Positions 52,739 to 61,458 of a stretch of 64,000 nt of DNA are shown here, in pieces; positions within the stretch are counted from its first letter, which is position 1; each line of letters begins with the position of its first letter. The translations under genes were made by a program, and so were the position numbers. The stretch comes from Methylobacterium currus (GTDB taxonomy: Bacteria; Pseudomonadota; Alphaproteobacteria; Rhizobiales; Beijerinckiaceae): positions 3,142,501-3,206,500 of the forward strand of contig NZ_CP028843.1 of assembly GCF_003058325.1 (NCBI RefSeq). The letters run 5' to 3'. The notes under the pieces are model-generated. The model saw only the letters and a program-made list of their open reading frames with translations, was not told the origin of the DNA and made no database searches.

Positions 52739-52780
52739 CGCCTTCCAAACGGCGCCTTCCAAATGGCGCCTTCCAAGCGA
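52739..52780. repeat. 14-bp tandem repeat
   Basis: Three consecutive units of CGCCTTCCAAAYGG (52739-52752, 52753-52766, and a diverged third at 52767-52780). They lie between the porin stop and the convergent aminotransferase stop. Confidence 0.7.
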
Positions 52781-52826
52781 CCTGCCCGCAACCCTGTGGC
52801 GAAGGCGAGGCAGTGGCCTGGCCTCC

Positions 52827-54209
52827 TCACCCGAACACCCGCCCCAGCGCCCCGTCGATCGCCTCGACGATCCGGTCGATGTCGGCCGGCGTCGCGATCA
52901 GGGCCGGGCTGAGGCAGAGCGTGTTGTTGAGCCCGGCGAGCGAGCGGTTGGTGGCGCCGATGATGACGCCGTTCGCCATGCAATCCGCCACCGCGGCCTG
53001 GACGCGCTTCTCCTCCGCCGGCTCCTTGGTGGCGCGGTCGGCGACGAGCTCGGCGCCGCAAAAGAGGCCTTTGCCCCGCACCTCGCCGATGACGGCGTGG
53101 CGCTCGGCGAGGCCGTGGAGGCCGGCCATCAGCCGCTCGCCCATCGCGACCGTGTTGTCGATGAGGCCCTCGTCCTCGATGATCCGCATGTTTTCCAGAG
53201 CGGCCGCCGGGCCGGCGGTGCAGCCGCCGAAGGTCGAGATGTCGCGGAAATAGGATAGCGGGTCGGCGGCGTCGTCCTTGAACAGCGAGAACACCGCCTC
53301 GGTCGTCGTGGTGCAGGCGATCGCCGCGTAGCCCGAAGCCACGCCCTTGGCCATGGTGACGAAATCCGGCTTCACGCCGTAATGCTGGTAGCCGAACCAC
53401 GCCCCGGTGCGGCCCATGCCGCAGACCACCTCGTCGATATGGATCAGGATCTCGTGCCGGCGGCAGATGTCCTGCACCTTCTCCCAGTAGCCCGTCGGGG
53501 GCGTGATCACGCCGCCGCCGGCGGTGATCGGTTCGAGGCAGATCGCCCCGATGCTGTCGGGCCCCTCGCGCAGGATCACCGCTTCGATCGCATCGGCGGC
53601 CCTCTCGCCGTAATTCTCCACAGCGCCCCACTGGCTGCGGTATTCGAGGCAGTGCGGCACCGCCACGAAGCCGTCCGGGAACGGCCCGTACTGGTCGCGG
53701 CGCTGGTCCTGGCCGCCCGCCGCAAGGGCCCCGATCGTGGTGCCGTGATAGTCGCGCTCGCGATAGAGGATCTTGGATTTGCGCCCGCCATGGTGCCGGT
53801 GCGCGATCTGGCGCACCATCTTGAACACCTTCTCGTTCGCCTCCGACCCGGAGTTCGAATAATAGACCCGGGTCATCCCGGGCATCTTGGCGATCAGCCG
53901 CTCGGAGAACAGGGCCGCCGGCACCGAGCCGGACGCGCCCGCGAAGTAGTTGAGCTTGACGAGCTGGTCGCGCACCGCGTCGGCGATGCTGGTGCGGCCA
54001 TAGCCGACATTGACCGTCCAGACGCCGCCCGAGACAGCATCGAGGTATTCGCGGCCGGTCGCGTCCCAGATCCGCATCCCCTTGCCTTCCACCATCACCC
54101 GCGGATCGGTGGTCTCGTAGGCCTTGTGCTGCGACAGGTGGTGCCAGACATGGGCCCGGTCCGCCTCGATGACGTGGCGCAGGTCGTTGGTGCGGAGCAT
54201 GTCGTTCAT
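52827..54209 (-). CDS. tpa: Taurine-pyruvate aminotransferase
   Basis: A 460-residue class III aminotransferase. Its N terminus (VIEADRAHVWHHLSQHKAYE, DAVSGGVWTVNVGYGR) matches taurine:pyruvate aminotransferases. The PLP site shows SGSEANEKVFKM, DEVVCGMGRTGAWFG and the lysine in TMAKGVASGYA. It converts taurine and pyruvate to sulfoacetaldehyde and alanine. It is the last gene of tauA-tauB-tauC-tpa and starts 38 bp after tauC. Sulfoacetaldehyde acetyltransferase (xsc) is not in the window. Confidence 0.9.
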   Translation of the reverse strand: MNDMLRTNDLRHVIEADRAHVWHHLSQHKAYETTDPRVMVEGKGMRIWDATGREYLDAVSGGVWTVNVGYGRTSIADAVRDQLVKLNYFAGASGSVPAALFSERLIAKMPGMTRVYYSNSGSEANEKVFKMVRQIAHRHHGGRKSKILYRERDYHGTTIGALAAGGQDQRRDQYGPFPDGFVAVPHCLEYRSQWGAVENYGERAADAIEAVILREGPDSIGAICLEPITAGGGVITPPTGYWEKVQDICRRHEILIHIDEVVCGMGRTGAWFGYQHYGVKPDFVTMAKGVASGYAAIACTTTTEAVFSLFKDDAADPLSYFRDISTFGGCTAGPAAALENMRIIEDEGLIDNTVAMGERLMAGLHGLAERHAVIGEVRGKGLFCGAELVADRATKEPAEEKRVQAAVADCMANGVIIGATNRSLAGLNNTLCLSPALIATPADIDRIVEAIDGALGRVFG

Positions 54210-54247
54210 CGGGCGTCTCGCGAATCGAAGAGGGTCCGGGCGGGGGG

Positions 54248-55099
54248 TTACGCCCTACCCTTCCACGGAGTGAGGCGCCGTTCCAGCCGGCGCATGCCGA
54301 TCTCGAACCCCGCCGCCAGGGTGCCGATGACCAGGATGCCCATCACCACGATGTCGGTGCGCAGGAAGTTCGAGGCGTTGAGCACCATCTGGCCGATGCC
54401 GGTGGAGGCCGCCACCATCTCGGCGGCGACGAGGGTGGTCCAGCCGACGCCCATGCCGATCCGCAGGCCCACCAGGATGTCGGGCAGGGCCGCCGGCAGG
54501 ACGACGTGGCGCACCACCTGGGCGCGGCTGGCGCCGAGCGCCCGGGCCGCGTTGATTTGATCGATGCTCGCCGCAGCGACGCCGGCGCGGGCGGCGAGCG
54601 CGACCGGGGCGAAGCAGGCGAGGAAGATCAGAAGGATCTTCGAGGTTTCGCCGATGCCGAACCAGATGATGACGAGCGGCAGGTAGGCGAGCGGCGGCAG
54701 CGGCCTGTAGAACTCGATGAACGGGTCGAGCGCCGCCTGCAAGGCGGGGTTGAGTCCGGTGGCGAGGCCGACCGGGATCCCGACGAGGCCTGCGAGCAGG
54801 AAGGCGCTCGCCACCCGCATCAGGCTGGTCAGGACGTGATCGAGGAGCGGCGCGCCGTCGATGCGCCCGTCCAGCGCATCCGAGAAGGCCCCGAGCACGC
54901 TGCCTGGGCGGGGCAGGAAGAGCGGCTTGACGAGGCCGAGTTGCGTCGCCGCCATCCAGGCGAGGAGGGCGAGCACGATGGTCGCGAGGCTGATCAGCCA
55001 GGCGGGCGGCGCGCCCCACCGCAAAGCCGCGCGGCGTCCGTGCGCGGAGGGCGGGACGCGGATCGCGGCCTCGGGGGAATCGGTGGCGGCCTCGCTCAT
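54248..55099 (-). CDS. tauC: Taurine ABC transporter permease
   Basis: A 283-residue SsuC/TauC-type permease with about six membrane helices. Family segments are [20 protein letters not shown], then the EAA loop [19 protein letters not shown] and [20 protein letters not shown]. Its start overlaps the tauB stop by 4 bp, so translation is coupled. A longer in-frame extension upstream overlaps tauB and is not used. Confidence 0.9.
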   Translation of the reverse strand: MSEAATDSPEAAIRVPPSAHGRRAALRWGAPPAWLISLATIVLALLAWMAATQLGLVKPLFLPRPGSVLGAFSDALDGRIDGAPLLDHVLTSLMRVASAFLLAGLVGIPVGLATGLNPALQAALDPFIEFYRPLPPLAYLPLVIIWFGIGETSKILLIFLACFAPVALAARAGVAAASIDQINAARALGASRAQVVRHVVLPAALPDILVGLRIGMGVGWTTLVAAEMVAASTGIGQMVLNASNFLRTDIVVMGILVIGTLAAGFEIGMRRLERRLTPWKGRA

Positions 55100-55965
55100 G
55101 CGGCGGCTCCTCGCTCGGGGTCCGGCATCGCCCCGCCATGGCCGTGCGCGGCGGGGCTTGCCCCGCCATGGCCGTGCGCGGCGGGGCTTGCCCCGCCATG
55201 GCCGTGGATGACGCGCAGCACCCGCTCGCGCATGGCGATGAAGTCGGGGCTGGACTTCACCGCCCGGGACGTCTCCCCGGCGAGGAAGCGCCGGCAGAAA
55301 TCGAGCGGGATGATCTCGGCGATGCGCCCCGGCCGGGGCGTCATGATGACGAGCTTGGTCGCCAGAAAAATCGCCTCCTCGACCTCGTGGGTGATGAAGA
55401 AGGCCATCTTCTGCGTCCGCGCCCACAGGGTCAGGATCAGCTCCTGGACCTGCTCGCGGGTGAAGGCGTCGAGCGCACCCAGCGGCTCGTCCATCAGCAG
55501 CATGCGGGGATCGGCGGTGAGCGCCCGGGCGATGCCGACGCGCTGCTGCATGCCGCCGGAAAGCTCGTAGATCTTCCTGTCCGCCACATCGCCCAGGCCG
55601 ACGAGGTCGAGCATGGCGCGGGCCCGCGCCGCACGCTGCGCCCGCGGAACCCCCTGCATCGTGAGGCCGAAGGCGACGTTGTCGCGCACGTCGAGCCAGG
55701 GCATCAGGGCGTGGCGCTGGAACACCACGCCGCGATCGGCCCCCGGCCCGGTGACCGGGCGCCCGTCGAGGAGGATCTGCCCCTCTGTTGCCGGGAGGAA
55801 GCCGGCGATGACGTTGAGCAGCGTCGTCTTCCCGCAGCCCGAGGCGCCGAGCGCGACCACGAACTCCCCCGGCTCGATCGCCAGGTCGACCCGGGACAGG
55901 GCGAGCGTCGCGCCCGCGCCCTCGCCGTAGCGGACGCTGAGCTTGCGGATCTCCAGCATCGGCAC
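55096..55965 (-). CDS. tauB: Taurine ABC transporter ATP-binding protein with C-terminal decapeptide repeats
   Basis: A 289-residue ATPase. Walker A is GASGCGKTT (about residues 41-49), signature [15 protein letters not shown], Walker [14 protein letters not shown]-loop ITHEVEE. The core ends near residue 250. A tail of about 35 residues then contains [10 protein letters not shown] repeated (two full copies and a third start), made by a 30-bp DNA repeat at 55131-55206. Typical TauB/SsuB proteins stop near 255-265, so the tail is an addition. The order tauA-tauB-tauC supports a taurine or sulfonate importer. Confidence 0.9.
   Translation of the reverse strand: MPMLEIRKLSVRYGEGAGATLALSRVDLAIEPGEFVVALGASGCGKTTLLNVIAGFLPATEGQILLDGRPVTGPGADRGVVFQRHALMPWLDVRDNVAFGLTMQGVPRAQRAARARAMLDLVGLGDVADRKIYELSGGMQQRVGIARALTADPRMLLMDEPLGALDAFTREQVQELILTLWARTQKMAFFITHEVEEAIFLATKLVIMTPRPGRIAEIIPLDFCRRFLAGETSRAVKSSPDFIAMRERVLRVIHGHGGASPAAHGHGGASPAAHGHGGAMPDPERGAAA
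55131..55206. repeat. 30-bp tandem repeat in the 3' end of tauB
   Basis: Two exact 30-bp units (55131-55160 and 55161-55190) plus 16 bp of a third. Each unit contains the palindrome GGCGGGGC-TT-GCCCCGCC that could fold as a hairpin. The unit length keeps the tauB frame. Confidence 0.9.
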
Positions 55966-55970
55966 ACCTG

Positions 55971-56987
55971 TCAGGGCTTGATGGCGGCGTCGACCAGGTC
56001 AGTGGTGACGAAGGCGCCGTAATCCGGCGCGAGATCGGGCACGCGCCCCTGCGCCTTCAGGAATTCCGCCGTCGATTTGAGCGCGTCGGCCGCCCCACCG
56101 CCGAGCCAGCGGGGGGAGGCCTGCTCGGCCAGCGTCGGAAACCGGTAGGCACTGAGCGCCGCGGGCACCTCGGCGGGGGCGGCGCCGGTCCATTTCGCGA
56201 TCGCCGCGACCTGCGGAGAGGCTTCGGTCCAGGCGGCGCCGCCCTTGGCGTAGTCGGCGTCGGCGGCGGCGAGCAGCCGCACGAAGGTGATCAGGAAGTC
56301 GCGATGGGCTTCGAGCGCGGCGTTGGTCGCCACGATGCCGTCGAAGGTCGCCTTGCCCTTGCGGGCGAAGTCGCCGGCCGAGGCGATCACCGTGCCGGAT
56401 TTCTTCGCCGCCGTCAGCACCGGTGCCCAGATGAAGGCGGCGTCGATGTCGCCCCGCTCCCAGGCCGCCGCGATCTCCGGCGGCCGCATGTTGAGGACCC
56501 GGACGTCCTTCGCGCTCAAGCCCGCTTCCTGCAGGGCGAACATCAGCTGGTAATGGGCGGTGGAGACGAACGGCACGCCGACCGTCTTGCCCTTCAGGTC
56601 CTTGACCGAGACGATCCCGGTGCCCTTGCGGGCGACGAGCTGCTCGGCATCGCCGATATCGTCGAGGATCCAGAACAGCTTGATCGGCAGCCCCTGCGAG
56701 GCGGCCGTGGCGATCGGCGAGGAGCCGGCCTCGCCGATATCGACGTTGCCCGACGCCATGGCGCGGATCACGTCCCCGCCCCCGCCGAACTTCACCCATT
56801 TCACCGTGTAGCCGGTCCGCTTCTCCAGCTCGCCGCTCTCCATGAGCACGCGGATCGGCGTCGTCATGTCCTGGTAGGCGAAGGTGACGCTCTTCCCGGC
56901 CGCCTGAGCGGGGACGGGTCCGATCCCCAAGGCCGCGGCAAGAGGCGCGGCGACGAACCCGGCGAGCAAGGTCTTCCTGGTGATCAT
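55971..56987 (-). CDS. tauA: Taurine ABC transporter substrate-binding protein
   Basis: A 338-residue binding protein. The leader [20 protein letters not shown] ends in AQAAG. The mature part shows [39 protein letters not shown] and [20 protein letters not shown], typical of TauA. It captures taurine in the periplasm. The ATG at 56987 follows an AGGGGG site; the open frame continues 84 codons upstream but is not typical. It is the first gene of the operon, 5 bp before tauB. Confidence 0.92.
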   Translation of the reverse strand: MITRKTLLAGFVAAPLAAALGIGPVPAQAAGKSVTFAYQDMTTPIRVLMESGELEKRTGYTVKWVKFGGGGDVIRAMASGNVDIGEAGSSPIATAASQGLPIKLFWILDDIGDAEQLVARKGTGIVSVKDLKGKTVGVPFVSTAHYQLMFALQEAGLSAKDVRVLNMRPPEIAAAWERGDIDAAFIWAPVLTAAKKSGTVIASAGDFARKGKATFDGIVATNAALEAHRDFLITFVRLLAAADADYAKGGAAWTEASPQVAAIAKWTGAAPAEVPAALSAYRFPTLAEQASPRWLGGGAADALKSTAEFLKAQGRVPDLAPDYGAFVTTDLVDAAIKP

Positions 56988-57331
56988 ATGCGGTCCCCCT
57001 GCGAGCCCGGCGTCGCGAGCGCCTGCCGTCCGGCGGAACGAGAAGCAGATCTCGGGCCGGAATCCGCGGTCCGGCCGCGGATCAGGCCGGACCGTGCGTC
57101 GCCAGCCGCTCGCGCGGGTCTCCGCAGCGGGTTTCCGGTTCGACCGGCACAGGGTCAAGCCCCGCCCGCGACCGGCATCGACCACGACCGGAAACGTTCT
57201 TCTCTCTGTTCGGTGACCGGCGATGAGGTCATGCCTCAATTGAAGAGGCGTCGTTTCGAACGATCTCCAGCCGGCTTGAAAACGAGAGGAAATTTTTTAC
57301 TTGGGCGACGATTCTGGGCACGCGACCGAGG
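56988..57331. other. Intergenic region upstream of tauA
   Basis: About 340 bp between the tauA start and the end of the minus-strand histidine kinase gene. It should hold the tau promoter. A short symmetrical TCGTT-TCG-AACGA lies at about 57250-57262, and an AT-rich GGAAATTTTTTAC at about 57290-57302, 30 bp beyond the kinase stop. No TauR-type regulator gene is present. Confidence 0.4.
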
Positions 57332-60300
57332 TCAGGCCGGCGCCGTCTGCCGCCGCAGCCCGCGCCGCGTGACCTTGCGCAGGATGCGCGAGACCTGCTC
57401 GGCCGAGTAGGGCTTTTGCAGCAATTCGAAGCCGTGGGAGCCTTCCTGCGCCAGGACGTGGCTGTAGCCGGAGGCGAGCACGACCGGCACATGCGGCAGG
57501 CGGCGGGCGAGGAGGCGGGCGAGCTCGATGCCGCCCATGCCCGGCATGACCACGTCCGAGAACACCACGTCGAAGCCGGCGCCGTCGGGCCCGAGCTTCT
57601 CGAGGGCATCCTCGGCGTTCACCGCCCAGGTCGGGGCATAGCCGAGATCCTCCAGGATCTGGGTCGCGAAGCGCCCGACATCGAGGTTGTCCTCGACCAC
57701 CAGCACCCGCTGGCCGACGCCGCCGGGATCGACCGGGGGCATCTCCCCCGCCTCCTCCGCGGCGGCGAACTCGGCCTCGACCTCGGGCAGGTAGAGCGTG
57801 AAGGTGGTGCCCCGGCCCGGCACGCTCTCGACCGACACGTCGCCGCCGGACTGCTTGGCGAAGCCGAAGACCTGGCTGAGCCCCAGGCCGGTGCCCCGCC
57901 CCACTTCCTTGGTGGTGAAGAACGGCTCGAACACCCGCGGGAGGAACTCCGGCGGGATGCCCGAGCCGGTATCGTGCAGCGAGACCGCCGCGAAGGGCCC
58001 CTCCGCCGCGGCATGGCCCCGGATCGCCGGCAGGTCGACGCCGCAGGCCAGCGTGAGCGTCAGGGTGCCGGCGCCCTCCATGGCGTCGCGGGCGTTGACC
58101 GCCATGTTGACGAGCGCCGTCTCGAACTGGCTCGCATCCACCCGCACGAAGCAGGGATGGTCCGGCACCTTCGTGGCGACGGTGATCCGGGCGCCCGTCA
58201 CGGTGTCGATCAGGTCGGCGACGAGGCGCAGGCGGGCGCCGACATCGAGGGTCTCGGGCTTCAGGGCCTGGCGGCGGGCGAAGGCGAGGAGCTGCGAGGT
58301 CAGCTTGGCGGCCCGGTCCACCGTCTCGGAGACCGCCGTGAGGTAGCGGCTCCGCCGCGCCTCGGGCAGGTCCGGCCGGCGCAGGAAATCGACCGAGGAG
58401 CGGATGATGGTGAGCAGGTTGTTGAAGTCGTGGGCGACGCCGCCGGTCAGCTGACCCACCGCCTCCAGCTTCTGCGACTGGCGCAAAGCCTCCTCGGCCT
58501 GGGCCAGGGCGGCGGCCTGGGCCTTCTCGGCGGTGACGTCGCGGCCGCTGGCGAAGACGAGGCCGCCTTCGACCGAGGTGTGCCAGGACAGCCAGCGCGG
58601 GGTGCCGTCCCGGTGGGTGTAGCGGTTCTCGAAATTGGTGAGATGCCGGGCGGCGGCGGCGGCGTCGAGCGCCGCCGTCGTGGCCTCGGCATCCTCCGGC
58701 CAGAGGAAGTCGAGGACGCTGCGGCCGACGACCTCCGAGGGATGGTGGCCGAGGATCGCCTCCCAGGCCGGGTTGACCGACCGGAAGACGCCGTCGGCCC
58801 CGATCACCACCAGGAGGTCGCGGGAGTTGCGCCAGACCCGGTCGTGCTCGGCGGTGCGATCCGCGACCCGCTGCTCCAGGGTCTCGTTGAACTGCACCAG
58901 CTCGGCCATCATCCGCTTCTGGTCGTCGATGTCGGTGCTGGTGCCGACCCAGCGGGTGACCGTCCCGTCGCCCGACAGGACCGGCTGCGCCCGGGCCAGG
59001 AACCAGCGATAGGTCCCGTCGGATCGCCGCAGGCGGTACTCGCATTGATAGTCGCCGCTGCCCTCGACCGCGGCCCGCCAGTCCGCCGCCACGCGGGCCC
59101 GGTCGTCGGGGTGGATGATCGCCAGCCAGCCCGCGGCGTCGAGGCGGCCCGGCAAGAGGCCCGTATAGGCGTAGACCCGCTCGTTGAACCAGGTGGCGCG
59201 CCCTTGGCGGTCGGTGGCCCAGACGAAGTTGGGCAGCACCTGCGAGAGGACGCGGAACTGCTCCTCGCTGTCGCGCAAGGCCGCCTCGGCCTGCTTGCGG
59301 GCCGTGATGTCCATGGCGGTGCCGAGCACGCGGAGGCAGGCCCCGTCCGCGAACAGGCCGCGGCCCTTGGCGGCGACCCAGCGGACCTGCCCGTCCTCCT
59401 TGCCGACCGTGCGGTACTCCACGTCGTAGACGGCGCGCCGGGCGGGATCCGCCGCGGCGGCGAAGGCCGCGATCGTGGCCGCCCGGTCGTCCGGGTGGAT
59501 CCCCGCCTCGTAGTCGGCCATCGAGACCGGCACCTCGGGCGAGAGGCCGAACATCGCCTTCACGCGGGCCGGCCAGTACAGGGTGTCGGCGACGACGTCG
59601 ACGTCCCACAGCCCGATCTCGGCGGCCTCGGTCGCGAGGCGCAGCCGGGCCTCGCTCTCGCGCAAGCGGTCCTCGGCCCGATGGCGCGCCGTGTCGTCGA
59701 GATGGAGCCCGTCCCAGACCACCTGGTCGTCGACGAGGCGCGGCGCCGAGATGATGCGGGTATGGATGAGGCGGCCGTCGGAGCGACGCATCGGCGCCTC
59801 GGCGTCGAAGGGCGTGAGATCCCGGATCGCGTCCGCCTCGGCCTCGGCGATCCGCGCCCGGTGCTCGGGCAGGATCAGGTCATAGGCCGCGGCGGGGTCG
59901 GCCAGCACGGCCTCCGCCGGCACCCCGGTCATCCGTTCGAAGCCCTGCGACACGGTCAGGAAGCGCCGGCCGGTCCCGTCGCGGGGCGTGGCGATCTGGA
60001 ACACGTAGCCGCCCGGCAGGTGGTCGGTGAGCGCCCGCAGGCGTGCCTCCGCCTCGCGCAGGCCCGTCTCGGCGACGACGCGCCCGGTCGTCTCGGTGCA
60101 GGCGCAGAACATGCCGACGACCCGGGCCTCCTCGTCCCGCAACGGGGAGTAGGAGAAGGTGAACCAGGTCCGCTCGTCGTAGCCGTGCCGGTTCATCACG
60201 AGCGGCATGTCCTCCGAGAAGGTCGGCTCGCCGGCGAGCGCCCGGTCGATGAGCGGCGCGATGTCCGGCCAGATCTCCGACCACACGTCGCGAAAGCGCC

Positions 60301-60559
60301 TCCCCAAGGCCGCGGGATGCTTGTCGCCGAGGATCTCCGCATAGGCGTCGTTGTAGAGGAAGCCGAGCTCGGGCCCGAACGCCACGAACATCGGGAAGCG
60401 CGAGCCGAGCATCAGGCTCAGGGTCGCGCCCAGGCAGGCCGGCCAGGTCTCCGGCCGTCCGAGGGGCGTGCCCGACCAGTCGTGGGCGCGCATCATCGCG
60501 CCCATCCGTCCGCCGCCGGCGAGGAAGGGAGGACAGGCGGAGGCGGCGCGCTCAGGCAT
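57332..60559 (-). CDS. Multi-PAS hybrid histidine kinase with C-terminal receiver domain
   Basis: A 1,075-residue soluble kinase. About five PAS/PAC units fill residues 15-690 (for example FGPELGFLYNDAYAEILGDK, WPARVKAMFGLSPEVPVS, FVWATDRQGRATWFNERVYA). The HisKA phosphorylation box is GGVAHDFNNLLTIIRSSVDF. The HATPase motifs are NMAVNARDAMEG, DTGSGIPPEF and GRGTGLGLSQVFGFA. The receiver at residues about 950-1065 has VLVVEDN, the Asp in VVFSDVVMPGMGG, and KPYS. There is no membrane segment. The signal is unknown; several PAS sensors may integrate redox or light. No response regulator gene is adjacent. Confidence 0.93.
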   Translation of the reverse strand: MPERAASACPPFLAGGGRMGAMMRAHDWSGTPLGRPETWPACLGATLSLMLGSRFPMFVAFGPELGFLYNDAYAEILGDKHPAALGRRFRDVWSEIWPDIAPLIDRALAGEPTFSEDMPLVMNRHGYDERTWFTFSYSPLRDEEARVVGMFCACTETTGRVVAETGLREAEARLRALTDHLPGGYVFQIATPRDGTGRRFLTVSQGFERMTGVPAEAVLADPAAAYDLILPEHRARIAEAEADAIRDLTPFDAEAPMRRSDGRLIHTRIISAPRLVDDQVVWDGLHLDDTARHRAEDRLRESEARLRLATEAAEIGLWDVDVVADTLYWPARVKAMFGLSPEVPVSMADYEAGIHPDDRAATIAAFAAAADPARRAVYDVEYRTVGKEDGQVRWVAAKGRGLFADGACLRVLGTAMDITARKQAEAALRDSEEQFRVLSQVLPNFVWATDRQGRATWFNERVYAYTGLLPGRLDAAGWLAIIHPDDRARVAADWRAAVEGSGDYQCEYRLRRSDGTYRWFLARAQPVLSGDGTVTRWVGTSTDIDDQKRMMAELVQFNETLEQRVADRTAEHDRVWRNSRDLLVVIGADGVFRSVNPAWEAILGHHPSEVVGRSVLDFLWPEDAEATTAALDAAAAARHLTNFENRYTHRDGTPRWLSWHTSVEGGLVFASGRDVTAEKAQAAALAQAEEALRQSQKLEAVGQLTGGVAHDFNNLLTIIRSSVDFLRRPDLPEARRSRYLTAVSETVDRAAKLTSQLLAFARRQALKPETLDVGARLRLVADLIDTVTGARITVATKVPDHPCFVRVDASQFETALVNMAVNARDAMEGAGTLTLTLACGVDLPAIRGHAAAEGPFAAVSLHDTGSGIPPEFLPRVFEPFFTTKEVGRGTGLGLSQVFGFAKQSGGDVSVESVPGRGTTFTLYLPEVEAEFAAAEEAGEMPPVDPGGVGQRVLVVEDNLDVGRFATQILEDLGYAPTWAVNAEDALEKLGPDGAGFDVVFSDVVMPGMGGIELARLLARRLPHVPVVLASGYSHVLAQEGSHGFELLQKPYSAEQVSRILRKVTRRGLRRQTAPA

Positions 60560-60869
60560 GCCGCAGGCAGCAATTCGATCGCGGGGTCATCGGGCCGGCA
60601 GACATGAGGTTCTTCCGGGTGAGGCCCGTGCAGGTAAGGCCCTTGCGACCTCCGTCGAGACCTTACCGTCAACGACATGACCGACGGAAGGGCGGGCGCG
60701 GCGAAGCCCCCAGTTCACATGTCATCTCCCGGTGCCGTGGCACAGGTGTCGTCGCACGGTGTCGTCGCCCGATACGGCCGGGTCACGATCCTCGGCGCCA
60801 CCCTTCGCCAGCGCCGCCGGCGCGCCCATATGGGGCTCTGGCCACCACGGACGACCGGAGACCGCCTGA
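60560..60869. other. Divergent intergenic region, histidine kinase and msrB
   Basis: About 310 bp between two divergently transcribed genes. Open frames here have arginine-rich, unlikely translations. I see no clear operator, RNA structure or EcfG promoter. Confidence 0.35.
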
Positions 60870-61313
60870 ATGCCGACCTATCAGAAGGACGAAGCCGCCA
60901 TCGCCCGGCTCACCCCCGAGCAATACCGCGTGACGCAGCAGAACGGCACCGAGCGGCCCGGCACCGGCGAATACCTCGACAACAAGGCGCCGGGCATCTA
61001 CGTCGACGTCGTGTCGGGCGAGCCGCTCTTCGCCTCCTCCGACAAGTACGAATCGGGCTGCGGCTGGCCGAGCTTCACCAAGCCGATCGAGCCGGCCCAT
61101 GTCGCGGAGCTGCGCGACACCACGCACGGCATGGTCCGCACCGAGGTCCGCTCGAAGCACGGCGACAGCCATCTCGGCCACGTCTTCCCGGACGGGCCAC
61201 GGGACCGGGGCGGCCTGCGCTACTGCATCAACTCGGCCTCGCTGCGCTTCGTCCCCCGCGACCGGATGGAGGCCGAGGGCTACGGCGCCTATCTCGACCA
61301 GGTCGAGGGCTGA
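60870..61313 (+). CDS. msrB: Peptide-methionine (R)-S-oxide reductase MsrB, zinc-free type
   Basis: A 147-residue MsrB that repairs oxidised methionine in proteins. The signature [13 protein letters not shown] and [12 protein letters not shown] are intact, and the catalytic cysteine is Cys119 in [11 protein letters not shown]. The zinc-binding CxxC pairs of many MsrB proteins are missing (the first place reads VVSGEPLF), so it is of the zinc-free type. The start is [14 protein letters not shown]. Confidence 0.95.
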   Translation: MPTYQKDEAAIARLTPEQYRVTQQNGTERPGTGEYLDNKAPGIYVDVVSGEPLFASSDKYESGCGWPSFTKPIEPAHVAELRDTTHGMVRTEVRSKHGDSHLGHVFPDGPRDRGGLRYCINSASLRFVPRDRMEAEGYGAYLDQVEG

Positions 61314-61356
61314 CGTGCGAACATCTTGATTTCTCTATGACAAATAGAGCGCGGGG

Positions 61357-61381
61357 TCCCCTCTCCCGTTGGGGGAGGGGA
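61357..61381. terminator. Bidirectional hairpin between msrB and tkt
   Basis: TCCCCTCTCCC and GGGGGAGGGGA pair over 11 bp (one G-U) around a GTT loop, 43 bp after msrB and 78 bp beyond the tkt stop on the other strand. The sequence resembles the CCCTCTCCC...GGGAGAGGG palindromes scattered in these genomes. Confidence 0.45.
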
Positions 61382-61458
61382 GAAGCGCCACATCTTTGTT
61401 CGAAACGATCACGCGGACATCGATGACGCGCGTGGCTCCCCCAAAAAGGCTCCAGCCC

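Noticed and set aside
57332..60559. Hybrid kinase considered as a phytochrome-type photoreceptor
   Set aside because: The N-terminal domains read as PAS/PAC units; no GAF or PHY bilin-binding Cys context was found.
57416..60607. 1,063-codon plus-strand open frame opposite the histidine kinase
   Set aside because: Fully antisense to a kinase with all catalytic motifs; the translation is arginine/glycine-rich and domain-free.
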